Shown piece after piece: positions 1-7,256 of a stretch of 13,644 nucleotides of DNA. Within the stretch, counting starts at the first letter, position 1. Every line of letters begins with the position of its first letter. The notes under the pieces are model-generated. The model was given only the letters and a program-made list of their open reading frames with translations. It had not been told where the DNA came from and ran no database searches. Source of the DNA: Flavobacterium sp. (GTDB taxonomy: Bacteria > Bacteroidota > Bacteroidia > Flavobacteriales > Flavobacteriaceae); NCBI GenBank assembly GCA_030152225.1, contig JASLHL010000225.1:1-13644 (forward strand), given 5' to 3'. The translations under genes were made by a program, and so were the position numbers.

Positions 1-6
1 AAGAAA

Positions 7-81
7 GGGCGATTAGCTCAGCTGGTTCAGAGCATCTCGTTTACACCGAGAGGGTCGGGGGTTCGAATCCCTCATCGCCCA
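7..81 (+). tRNA. tRNA-Val (anticodon UAC), copy 1
   Basis: This 75-nt cloverleaf has a 7-bp acceptor stem (GGGCGAT with ATCGCCC), discriminator A at 81, a D-arm with AGCTCAGCTGGTTCAGAGC, and a T-arm with GGTTCGAATCC. The anticodon stem is TCTCG/CGAGA, and the loop TTTACAC places anticodon TAC at 42-44, which reads valine GUA and other GUN codons by wobble. This is the only copy of the five with CCA encoded directly after the discriminator (82-84). It is first in a tandem array and is probably co-transcribed with the others; only six bases precede it, so its promoter lies outside the window. Confidence 0.97.
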
Positions 82-131
82 CCATTCTTACACATATTGA
101 AAATATTCCGAATTTATAGAAATATTAATTA

Positions 132-206
132 GGGCGATTAGCTCAGCTGGTTCAGAGCATCTCGTTTACACCGAGAGGGTCGGGGGTTCGAATCCCTCAT
201 CGCCCA
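132..206 (+). tRNA. tRNA-Val (anticodon UAC), copy 2
   Basis: The sequence matches copy 1 through the whole mature tRNA, including the T-A pair that opens the anticodon stem. It is followed by CAA rather than CCA, so the 3' end must be added by the CCA-adding enzyme. A 50-nt spacer separates it from copy 1. Confidence 0.97.
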
Positions 207-231
207 CAATATTTTAAATAAAAGTTAATTC

Positions 232-306
232 GGGCGATTAGCTCAGCTGGTTCAGAGCACCTCGTTTACACCGAGGGGGTCGGGGGTTCGAATCCCTCAT
301 CGCCCA
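232..306 (+). tRNA. tRNA-Val (anticodon UAC), copy 3
   Basis: This copy has the same cloverleaf and TAC anticodon. It differs from copies 1, 2 and 5 by a compensatory pair of changes: the first anticodon-stem pair (27-43) is C-G instead of T-A. No CCA is encoded. The spacer before it is 25 nt. Confidence 0.97.
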
Positions 307-330
307 CAATATTTAGATTAACGTCAATTC

Positions 331-405
331 GGGCGATTAGCTCAGCTGGTTCAGAGCACCTCGTTTACACCGAGGGGGTCGGGGGTTCGAATCCCTCATC
401 GCCCA
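331..405 (+). tRNA. tRNA-Val (anticodon UAC), copy 4
   Basis: This copy is identical to copy 3, including the C-G pair at the top of the anticodon stem. No CCA is encoded. The 24-nt spacer before it resembles the spacer between copies 2 and 3, which suggests a recent unit duplication. Confidence 0.97.
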
Positions 406-451
406 CAATTCATACTAAATTTGGAGTATTTCCGAATGTATATTTATATTC

Positions 452-526
452 GGGCGATTAGCTCAGCTGGTTCAGAGCATCTCGTTTACACCGAGAGGGT
501 CGGGGGTTCGAATCCCTCATCGCCCA
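452..526 (+). tRNA. tRNA-Val (anticodon UAC), copy 5
   Basis: This copy carries the T-A version of the anticodon stem, like copies 1 and 2. No CCA is encoded. The 46-nt spacer before it contains a TATTTCCGAATGTATA stretch that resembles TATTCCGAATTTATA in the spacer between copies 1 and 2. It is the last tRNA before the terminator. Confidence 0.97.
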
Positions 527-530
527 CAAC

Positions 531-564
531 AAAAAAGCCTATTCATTTCGAATAGGCTTTTTTT
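531..564. terminator. Bidirectional intrinsic terminator after the tRNA array
   Basis: An 8-bp stem, GCCTATTC (537-544) with GAATAGGC (550-557), closes a 5-nt loop. It is preceded by six A and followed by seven T, so it can terminate both the tRNA transcript (+) and the convergent minus-strand gene ending at 613. Confidence 0.9.
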
Positions 565-570
565 GTTTTT

Positions 571-603
571 ATGGTTTGCGGTTTGCTACAAACCGCAAAC
601 CAT
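571..603. repeat. Perfect 14-bp palindrome with GGTTTGC tandem motif
   Basis: Arms 571-584 and 590-603 are exact reverse complements around the loop GCTAC. The 5' arm contains a tandem 7-mer, GGTTTGC twice (573-586). No T-tract follows on either strand, so it is not a standard terminator. It sits between the tRNA terminator and the end of the minus-strand gene. It could be an extragenic palindromic repeat or an mRNA 3'-end stabiliser; the sequence does not decide. Confidence 0.7.
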
Positions 604-612
604 GCTGTTGGT

Positions 613-1887
613 TTAATCTAAATTTCTCATCAATTGTATGATGTGTGGATTAGTTACCAAAAGGTGAAATTCTTTGAGTAAAACAATTGTACATTCCGGA
701 CAATCAGGTAATATACCTGGGTGGTCTGGGGTATCTAAGGGAAGTGGATTCGGATCGTAAGAGATAGCAGTTGCTGTATTGTATTTAAGATCAGTTCCGC
801 TAACTGTTGCAAGATTGTAAACGGCTTTTCGCGTTATGTCTTCTTCTGTTAAGGTATAGGTCGTTTGGTACGTCCAGGTCTCTGTTGTATCTAATAATCC
901 ATCGTTATTCGTGTCTCCACTAATATAAGTTGGTGTAGGTAGGTTGCTTAAACGATCATCTGCGATTGAGATTCTTGTAAGAGGAACATTTCCCGTATTT
1001 TTTACCTTAAAGCTATACGTAATAGTTTCTCCAGCACTAGCAAAGCCACCATTTGAAGCGGTTTCGTTGAATTTTCCTACCTTGGTTAAAGTAAGTGCCG
1101 GTTTAGGATTAATATTTCCACCTGTTTCTGAACAAATTCCTTCAATTTCTTGTTTTAAACCTGGAGGCCATAGTTCATGACAAGTGCTGGCACTTGTACA
1201 CAGGTTCGCATTTCCAGGAGAAACGTGTGCTAATCCAGCCAATGCAAACCAATTAACATTAAAAGAATCCGATAAGCGAGCGCCAGGTGTACCCGAAGCA
1301 GGAGCTCGATTCACAACGTTAGCATTGACATCGCCCTTTCCAACATGGTTCACCATGGGATAGTGAGTGGAAGAGATGGATAAGGTGGCACAAACATTTA
1401 TATTTGCACCATCACCTAGATTAAATTCCGCTTTACTTGGAATTGTGGGATCTCCATCCGCAGGATCGAGCTGACTAATGGACCCATTTACACTAAAAAA
1501 GCTAAAATTACCGACATGAACAACCGCATTGTTTTTACTTCTAATCTCGCCAATATTTACCGCCCCTTTAAAAAAGAATCCTGAATAATCGCAAATGATG
1601 ATTTCTCCACCTTTCATGTGCATTGTGCCTGAAGCTTGCAGAACAACACCGGTTGCAATATAAAGGATTGCCCCTGGTTCAATTGTAAAAGTCGATCCAG
1701 TTAAAGTGAGATGCTCTAAAACATGGTATCTTTTTCCGGCTTCTAATGTGTTTTCTGACGCTGTTAGTGCTATAGAACCTGGAGGAATTGTGCAAGAAGA
1801 TGTCGCAGCTTGACCTTCTATCATTAGTAAAGCGAAGAATAGCCAAAAGAAAGGTTGAAGTAAAGCCAGATTTGTTTTTTGTTTCAT
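613..1887 (-). CDS. Secreted protein with a DUF11/DUF7507-type repeat domain, no sorting tail
   Basis: The predicted product has 424 residues and is exported. I chose the ATG at 1887 because it gives a compact signal peptide (MKQKTNLALLQPFFWLFFALL) with two lysines before the hydrophobic core; an in-frame TTG at 1902 would add five residues. The first ~255 residues are glycine- and asparagine-rich, look beta-rich and carry several cysteines, but match no family I recognise. Residues ~265-380 resemble DUF11/DUF7507 repeats of bacterial surface proteins (GETITYSFKVKNTGNVPL), with a DTNNDGLLD calcium-loop-like motif around 325-333. Such proteins in Bacteroidota usually have many repeats and a C-terminal type IX secretion domain. 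Here there is one repeat, then a CPEC motif and a short tail ending LMRNLD, so the gene may be 3'-truncated. No promoter or Shine-Dalgarno was evident. The substrate and role are unknown; a surface or adhesion role is inference. Confidence 0.8.
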   Translation of the reverse strand: MKQKTNLALLQPFFWLFFALLMIEGQAATSSCTIPPGSIALTASENTLEAGKRYHVLEHLTLTGSTFTIEPGAILYIATGVVLQASGTMHMKGGEIIICDYSGFFFKGAVNIGEIRSKNNAVVHVGNFSFFSVNGSISQLDPADGDPTIPSKAEFNLGDGANINVCATLSISSTHYPMVNHVGKGDVNANVVNRAPASGTPGARLSDSFNVNWFALAGLAHVSPGNANLCTSASTCHELWPPGLKQEIEGICSETGGNINPKPALTLTKVGKFNETASNGGFASAGETITYSFKVKNTGNVPLTRISIADDRLSNLPTPTYISGDTNNDGLLDTTETWTYQTTYTLTEEDITRKAVYNLATVSGTDLKYNTATAISYDPNPLPLDTPDHPGILPDCPECTIVLLKEFHLLVTNPHIIQLMRNLD

Positions 1888-1956
1888 AGTATATGGATTC
1901 AATGTTTAGTGTGTAATCTAGGGCATAGAAAAGCGCAGTATGCTTTTAGTTGAAAC

Positions 1957-2089
1957 TATCACCAAGACGAAGGAGAATTGTTTGCTTAGTGGGGACTAGA
2001 CATCGCAACTTGAACTGTCTTTACAAGACAACATTCAAAAAAAATACAACCTTCGTCTTCTGTGATATTCTTGCGTGTAAAAGTCCCCA
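1957..2089. ncRNA. Candidate structured RNA / regulatory element with interlocking stems
   Basis: Three sets of complementary segments lie within 133 nt. Set 1 joins 1990-1997 with 2082-2089 (8 bp, TGGGGACT/AGTCCCCA), continuing inward as 2000-2002 with 2076-2078 and 2004-2008 with 2071-2075. Set 2 is a hairpin nested inside it: 2010-2014 with 2034-2038, then 2016-2021 with 2025-2030. Set 3 joins 1964-1973 with 2050-2059 (10 bp) and 1957-1962 with 2062-2067 (6 bp). Set 3 pairs a flanking strand with the interior of set 1, so it is either a pseudoknot or an alternative fold. All these pairs are Watson-Crick, so the strand is not resolved. On the minus strand it would be a 5' leader of the 613-1887 gene; on the plus strand it would be a free-standing RNA. 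It matches no RNA family I can name with confidence; a 6S-like RNA or riboswitch-like leader is possible. Confidence 0.4.
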
Positions 2090-2536
2090 AAAAACAGAGG
2101 GAATCATGGTCAAAAAAGTAGGGAAATCTTTTCTAATAATTTGGTAACAACTATTAATATGTTGATTACTAGCATGGTATGTGTTTTTTTTAAATTAATT
2201 CTTTTGACAGGGATTTTGTTTGAAATTTTAACATATTTAAGGCTAGTAAAAGCCTTTAATTTGGATAAAATAGCTGAGAGAAGAATAAGGGAAAGTCCAG
2301 ATTTATCGTTGATTTGAAAAGAATGTAAAGCTCAAAAGTGCACAGCAATTGCGTTTATAGGGGGTTCCTTTTTTTAAATTAACACTTGTAGGGAATTTTA
2401 GATTTTAAAAAGTCTGAAATTCTTTCGTAATTTGCATATTTGAAATGAATCGATAGGATTCGGTGTACTATTTTGTGATAGCGTTTTGTCAACAAACCAT
2501 TTTTTGGAGCAATGTTGAAGGTTAAATAAAAAATGG
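2090..2536. other. AT-rich intergenic region, no gene seen
   Basis: These 447 bases precede the TPR/AraC gene and contain no convincing coding sequence. A small hairpin (2239-2244 with 2251-2256, AAGGCT/AGCCTT) is followed by TTTAATTTGG, too weak to call a terminator. TTGACA occurs at 2204-2209, but no TAnnTTTG box sits at a suitable distance. The promoter of the downstream regulator pair is probably here but could not be placed. Confidence 0.6.
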
Positions 2537-4114
2537 ATGAAAGAAAAAAGAAATTTAGGGATACTTATCATTCTTCTACTTTGCAGCTTGTCCTATGCAC
2601 AAGTGAGTAAATCAGAAAAATTGTTGGCGACTATTCTCACCGAAGTTCGAGCAGTAAATAAGGAAAGGGCTTTTTTTCTCGTTGATTCTATTTATAAAAA
2701 CGAAACTGATGTTCATGTAAAAATACATGCGTTGTTTATACATGCTTATTTGTATCACGACGAATTTGATATTCCTACTTCATTGCAATTTGCTTTTCAA
2801 GCGATTGACTTAGCTGAAAAAAATAAGAGTTATAAATGGCTGAGTCGTCTATACGGCTTTGCTGGAGCAGAGTACAGTCGCTTAGGTCTTTTTAATGAAG
2901 CATTGCAATATTTTGATAAGATTGAAGCTGTGATTCCAAAAATTGCAGATGAACACGATCGCAACTTCTCCTATTTTTACTACCATCATTTGTTATCCGC
3001 TTATTACTATGAGCAAAAGAATTACAATGAAGCTTTACAGAGTATACAACGAGCAGAAAGTTATATTGCCAAAATTGGAGAGGCATTGATTCACTACAAT
3101 CATTATATGTGTTCAGTAGAACAGAATAAAGGAATTAATTATCTAGAGTTAAAACAGTATGACAAGGCAAAAAAAGCCTATCAAAAGGGTTATGAATACA
3201 TTAGCAAGGAAGAAAATACAGAAGAATTTTTAGCGCTAGGTTATATTTACGCGGGATTGGCTAGATTAGATGCACTTGAGCAAAACTCCGCGAATGCAGA
3301 ACAAATTTTAGCTGCATATCACAAGGCTTTGCACATTGCTAATGTGAATGACAATAGAGATTTAAAGGAAATCTGTGACGATTATCTCAGAGCATACTAT
3401 GAGTCTATTGGGGATTGGGAAAACTACAGCCTATACAATAAAGCCTATTTAAAGGAAAGACAAGAAAAAGAAGAATTCAGAGCGAAAACAGTCAATGAAC
3501 TATTAGCCAAACAACAGCTATACCAAGCAAAGATTGTGGATAAAAACAAGAAGTATTTGGTTGTTATTGTTTCTTTTTTATTGGTATTATTAGTCGCTCC
3601 GGGTATTTATTTTATTGTTAAGCGCAAAAGAAATCAACCTAACTCAACAGGGGAAGGAACATCTACTGCTTTAGTAGAGAAATTAGCCTTAGGGAAAGAA
3701 AGCGAATTGGCCCAGTTTTTTATTGGAGTTAGTTGGTATGCAGAACCTGTAAAGGAAAGTGAACAAGCCATTATTAGAGCGCTTACACATTTTGAAGTAG
3801 AAAAGGGCTTTTTAGATAGTACAGTGACAATTGATACCCTTGCAGAAGCATGGCAAACCACTGTATTTGAAATCAGTCAGGTACTAAAGAAGCACAAACA
3901 AGTAGAGTTTAAAGTGTACCTTACGCAATGGAGGCTTTTTGAAAGTGTAAAAATTATGCGATTTGAACGTGAATATAGAGATTATAAAATTAGTCATTTA
4001 GCAGAGGTTGTTGGGTTTGGTTCACATAGTAGTTTTTCCATAGAGTTTAAAAAAAGCATAGGAGTTAATCCTTCCTTCTTTATTCAGTATTTAGAAGAAA
4101 TAGAAAAGAAATAA
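2537..4114 (+). CDS. Membrane-tethered TPR sensor with cytoplasmic AraC-type DNA-binding domain
   Basis: The 525-residue product is a likely one-component regulator. An N-terminal signal peptide ends near LSYAQ (residue ~21). Residues ~25-300 are helical tetratricopeptide repeats, for example GLFNEALQYF and KQYDKAKKAYQKGY. A short charged helical segment (~303-337) precedes one transmembrane helix (~340-361), and basic KRKR follows, which places the C-terminus in the cytoplasm. Residues ~400-525 form an AraC-type domain: a first helix-turn-helix near 431-452 and a conserved second one, ISHLAEVVGFGSHSSFSIEF, at 485-504. The TPRs would lie in the periplasm and sense a partner or envelope state; the target genes are unknown. 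The ATG at 2537 is preferred because the ATG at 2533 is in another frame. The next gene starts 9 bases after the stop and also encodes a membrane AraC protein, so the two are probably co-transcribed. Confidence 0.88.
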   Translation: MKEKRNLGILIILLLCSLSYAQVSKSEKLLATILTEVRAVNKERAFFLVDSIYKNETDVHVKIHALFIHAYLYHDEFDIPTSLQFAFQAIDLAEKNKSYKWLSRLYGFAGAEYSRLGLFNEALQYFDKIEAVIPKIADEHDRNFSYFYYHHLLSAYYYEQKNYNEALQSIQRAESYIAKIGEALIHYNHYMCSVEQNKGINYLELKQYDKAKKAYQKGYEYISKEENTEEFLALGYIYAGLARLDALEQNSANAEQILAAYHKALHIANVNDNRDLKEICDDYLRAYYESIGDWENYSLYNKAYLKERQEKEEFRAKTVNELLAKQQLYQAKIVDKNKKYLVVIVSFLLVLLVAPGIYFIVKRKRNQPNSTGEGTSTALVEKLALGKESELAQFFIGVSWYAEPVKESEQAIIRALTHFEVEKGFLDSTVTIDTLAEAWQTTVFEISQVLKKHKQVEFKVYLTQWRLFESVKIMRFEREYRDYKISHLAEVVGFGSHSSFSIEFKKSIGVNPSFFIQYLEEIEKK

Positions 4115-4123
4115 TCGTAGTCC

Positions 4124-5239
4124 ATGGGCGAATATACGCTACAGCATCTTTTTATTGTCATGATTCTCACTATATTGTGTGTAATAGCTGTGTTGACTCT
4201 TGTCGTTGATAAAAAGATGGCGATAAACAAGAATGTCTTTTTCAGTAAAAGAAAACAATTGACGTGGATGTTATTGTTATTTGGTCTTGTACAATTGGTT
4301 GTATTTATGGCGCAGAGCGAGAAGATCCTTGCCCATGTTAGTGTTAGTTTCTTGTTTTTATTCTGGCCTAGCTTTTATCTTTGCTTGGCTGAATCCCATC
4401 ACATATTAGGTCGAAATAAAAGTTATATAGGTACTTTCTACTTTTCTTATGTGCTTGCCTTATTAGTGTTAATCGAGTTCTTTATTCACGACCTATATGA
4501 TTGGGTAAGTGAGGGGTTCCTTTTGCTTTCAGTTGTAGTGTTGAGCAGCATAAAACTCTACTATTTGTTTTTGATTTTCAAAACAATGAGTAAAGTGCAG
4601 CAGCGTACACCAATGCGTTTCATGTTATTTTGTGGGCTTTTTTTGTCGAGTAGCAGCCTAGTGCTCGTTGTTTATTTAGCCCATAACACACAGATGTTAG
4701 TTTTGAGTTTGTTGCTGTTTACGTTCTTTTTACTCCTGTTGAGTCTTGGTTTTTTTCAGCAAGCTATTGCTGGGTTAAGGCAATCTGTGCCAGGAGAGAG
4801 CAAAGAAATTCCGGTAACACTCATGTCTAAACTCCAGGTGACAGATCAACGCGAAGACCACTGGAATAAATACACCAAATCCGCTATAGATCCCATGCGT
4901 TTGCAAACAGCAAAAGTATTGCTAGAGAACTTAGCCAAGGATTATTTTTTTGATTCTTCATTGAATTTGCATCAATTGGCTCATGTTTTAGGACTAACGA
5001 AATATGAATTGAGCTATTTATTTTCGAACCAATTGAATACCAATTTTAATCAATATGTCAATACAATTCGAGTAGCGAAAGCCAAAGAATTGTTATTAGC
5101 TGCAGATTGTGAGCATTTGTCTGTAAAAGAAATTGGAGTGGAAGTCGGATTTAGCTCCAATACATCCTTTTATCGCGCATTCAAAGAGCATTATACTTTA
5201 CCACCTTTAGCGTATAGAAAAAAGAGCGAAGCACAGTAA
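4124..5239 (+). CDS. Seven-transmembrane AraC-family transcriptional regulator
   Basis: The 371-residue product has seven hydrophobic segments at about 7-28, 46-64, 71-89, 102-121, 131-152, 164-184 and 190-212. Loops 1, 3 and 5 are basic (KKMAINKNVFFSKRKQ; GRNKS; FKTMSKVQQRTPMR) while loop 4 is acidic. This fits an outside N-terminus and a cytoplasmic C-terminus. Residues ~256-371 are a complete AraC/XylS-type domain with two helix-turn-helix motifs: NLHQLAHVLGLTKYELSYLF (281-300) and SVKEIGVEVGFSSNTSFYRAF (333-353). The protein is thus a DNA-binding module held at the inner membrane, probably sensing a signal through its helices. It follows the TPR/AraC gene by 9 bases, suggesting one operon and joint action, which is inference. 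No clear terminator follows: positions 5278-5282 and 5300-5304 give only a 5-bp hairpin. Ligand and regulon are unknown. Confidence 0.87.
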   Translation: MGEYTLQHLFIVMILTILCVIAVLTLVVDKKMAINKNVFFSKRKQLTWMLLLFGLVQLVVFMAQSEKILAHVSVSFLFLFWPSFYLCLAESHHILGRNKSYIGTFYFSYVLALLVLIEFFIHDLYDWVSEGFLLLSVVVLSSIKLYYLFLIFKTMSKVQQRTPMRFMLFCGLFLSSSSLVLVVYLAHNTQMLVLSLLLFTFFLLLLSLGFFQQAIAGLRQSVPGESKEIPVTLMSKLQVTDQREDHWNKYTKSAIDPMRLQTAKVLLENLAKDYFFDSSLNLHQLAHVLGLTKYELSYLFSNQLNTNFNQYVNTIRVAKAKELLLAADCEHLSVKEIGVEVGFSSNTSFYRAFKEHYTLPPLAYRKKSEAQ

Positions 5240-5442
5240 TATTGCAGGAGAAAATAGCCGTTTTAGTCGGATGTAAACCTGTGTCCAAAACGCATAGAAA
5301 CAGGGTCACAATTTTAAAATTAACCAAAGTATTTCAGTAGAGTCGTGGATAGAAAACCGCATCCTTCCTAAATAAATAATAAATCAGCTGGTTCGCTTAT
5401 AAATTTTCCTTTTATCTATTTTATAGATGATAAAATAAGAAT

Positions 5443-5450
5443 TATCTTTG
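5443..5450 (+). promoter_or_regulatory. Bacteroidota -7 promoter box (TATCTTTG) before argS
   Basis: TATCTTTG is an exact match to the Bacteroidota -7 consensus TAnnTTTG. It ends 16 bases before the argS start codon, so transcription would begin roughly 5455-5458 and leave a leader of only about ten bases. No good TTG -33 element is visible near 5420. The promoter may drive argS and the whole SGNH/MBOAT block through 11842. Confidence 0.6.
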
Positions 5451-5466
5451 TCTCTTAAATTTATTA

Positions 5467-7245
5467 ATGATGTTGAATCAGATTTTAACTCCTCAGATTA
5501 TAAAGGCAGCCCAAGAGCTGTATGATGTAGTACTTGATAAAGTTGAATATCAAGTGACTAGAAAAGAGTTTGAAGGAGATGTTACGGTTGTTATTTTCCC
5601 TTTTTTAAAACAAATTAAAGGTAATCCTATCGAGATAGGTACTAAAATTGGTGATTATTTAGTTGAAAATACAGCTGAAATAGAACGGTTTAATGTTGTA
5701 AAAGGATTTTTAAATTTAGTTGTTTCTGATACTTACTATCTATCTTCCTTCGAGAAGATGTATGGAGAAGCTCATTTTGGATACCAAACGCCAGCGGTAG
5801 ACGACAAAGCTGTACTAGTTGAATACTCTTCACCGAATACCAACAAACCTTTACACTTAGGACACGTTCGAAATAACTTACTTGGTTTTTCTGTAGCTGA
5901 AATTTTAAAAGCTTCAGGGAAAAAAGTGTATAAAACACAAATTATCAACGATAGAGGAATCCATATTTGTAAGTCGATGTTGGCTTGGCAAAAGTTTGGT
6001 CATGGTGAAACACCTGAGTCAACGGGATTAAAAGGTGATAAACTAGTCGGAAATTACTATGTAAAATTCGATATTGAATACAAAAGTCAAATCAAGGATT
6101 TGATGGCAACGGGTATGACAGAAGACCAAGCGAAAGCAGAAGCTCCAATCATCAAAGAAGCCAAACAGATGCTTCTCGATTGGGAAGCTGGAAGACCAGA
6201 AGTCATCGCGCTATGGAAAAAGATGAACCAATGGGTATACGATGGTTTTGCTGTTTCTTATGCTAATTTAGGGATTGATTTCGATAAAAACTATTACGAA
6301 AGTGATACGTATTTATTGGGGAAAGATGTGGTTGAAGATGGATTAGCTCGTGGTGTATTCTTTAAAAAAGAAGATAACTCCGTATGGATCGATCTAACAG
6401 ACGAAGGTTTAGATGAAAAATTAGTTCTTCGTGGAGATGGTACCTCTGTGTATATGACACAAGATATTGGAACAGCTATTCAGCGTGTGAAGGATTTTCC
6501 AGATATTGGCGGGATGGTTTATACGGTTGGAAATGAACAAGATTACCATTTTAAAGTGTTGTTCTTAATTCTAAAACGCTTAGGTTTTGATTGGGCTGAT
6601 AGCTTGTATCACTTATCTTATGGAATGGTTGATTTACCTTCAGGTAAAATGAAGAGTAGAGAGGGGACTGTTGTAGATGCTGATGAACTGATGATGGATA
6701 TGACGGATACGGCACGTTCTATTTCGGAAGAATTAGGTAAATTAGAAGGGTACTCTGAAGAAGAAAAAGCAACGTTGTATAAAACGATTGGTTTAGGAGC
6801 ACTTAAATACTATATCTTAAAAGTAGATCCTAAAAAACGAATCCTATTTAATCCAGAAGAATCTGTTGATTTTGCTGGAAATACAGGGCCGTTTATTCAA
6901 TATACTTATGCTCGTATTCAGTCGATTTTACGTAGAGCGGATTTTGATCTTTCTACGGTTGCAACTGAAATTGCATTAGATCCAAAAGAAAAGGAAATTA
7001 TCAAATTATTAGAAGATTTCCCCGAAGTAATTCAAAATGCAGCAAAATCTCATAGCCCTGCACTTGTAGCAAACTATGTATATGATCTGGTAAAAGAGTA
7101 CAACTCGTTCTATCAAACGGTTTCTATTCTTGGAGAAGAAGACCTAACGCTAAAAACGTTTAGAGTACAATTGTCTCAAAAAGTTGGTTTGGTGATCCAA
7201 GACGCTTTCTCCTTGTTGGGAATAGCGGTACCAAATCGTATGTAA
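5467..7245 (+). CDS. argS: Arginyl-tRNA synthetase
   Basis: This is a cytoplasmic class I aminoacyl-tRNA synthetase that charges tRNA-Arg with arginine using ATP. The 592 residues fit the bacterial family length. The N-terminal tRNA-binding (Add-1) domain covers ~1-105. The signature SSPNTNKPLHLGHVRNNLLG (121-140) contains the HIGH-type motif HLGH at 130-133. The second ATP-binding signature is the KMSKS-like KMKSREG at 394-400. A C-terminal helical anticodon-binding domain (~465-592, with NTGPFIQYTYARIQSI) ends in the usual Arg-Met. ATG codons at 5467 and 5470 are both possible starts; I give the first. Upstream is a TAnnTTTG box with a very short leader. The SGNH hydrolase gene begins 11 bases after the stop, with no terminator between, so the envelope genes downstream may be expressed by read-through from this housekeeping gene. 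Confidence 0.97.
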   Translation: MMLNQILTPQIIKAAQELYDVVLDKVEYQVTRKEFEGDVTVVIFPFLKQIKGNPIEIGTKIGDYLVENTAEIERFNVVKGFLNLVVSDTYYLSSFEKMYGEAHFGYQTPAVDDKAVLVEYSSPNTNKPLHLGHVRNNLLGFSVAEILKASGKKVYKTQIINDRGIHICKSMLAWQKFGHGETPESTGLKGDKLVGNYYVKFDIEYKSQIKDLMATGMTEDQAKAEAPIIKEAKQMLLDWEAGRPEVIALWKKMNQWVYDGFAVSYANLGIDFDKNYYESDTYLLGKDVVEDGLARGVFFKKEDNSVWIDLTDEGLDEKLVLRGDGTSVYMTQDIGTAIQRVKDFPDIGGMVYTVGNEQDYHFKVLFLILKRLGFDWADSLYHLSYGMVDLPSGKMKSREGTVVDADELMMDMTDTARSISEELGKLEGYSEEEKATLYKTIGLGALKYYILKVDPKKRILFNPEESVDFAGNTGPFIQYTYARIQSILRRADFDLSTVATEIALDPKEKEIIKLLEDFPEVIQNAAKSHSPALVANYVYDLVKEYNSFYQTVSILGEEDLTLKTFRVQLSQKVGLVIQDAFSLLGIAVPNRM

Positions 7246-7256
7246 TTAAGTTCTTT

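Noticed and set aside
7..526. Regular repeats with spacers that could look like a CRISPR array
   Set aside because: The repeats are 75-nt complete tRNA cloverleafs and the spacers are AT-rich and partly similar to each other, so it is a tRNA array.
1888..1902. TTG start at 1902 for the DUF11/DUF7507-type gene
   Set aside because: The ATG at 1887 gives a typical signal peptide directly; the extra residues (MNPYT) add nothing.
1957..2067. The long inverted repeat as terminal repeats of a miniature transposon
   Set aside because: No matching target-site duplication flanks 1957 and 2067, and the second stem set extends outside the supposed element.
1950..2147. Plus-strand open frame of 65 codons in the intergenic gap
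   Set aside because: It overlaps the interlocking inverted repeats, begins with an arginine-rich low-quality sequence, has no recognisable domain, and its composition is explained by the stem segments.
2239..2257. Hairpin AAGGCT/AGCCTT as a terminator
   Set aside because: Only six base pairs and no uninterrupted T-tract after it.
2466..2476. TACTATTTTG as a promoter -7 box for the TPR/AraC gene
   Set aside because: Spacing between TA and TTTG does not fit TAnnTTTG and no TTG lies at the right distance upstream.
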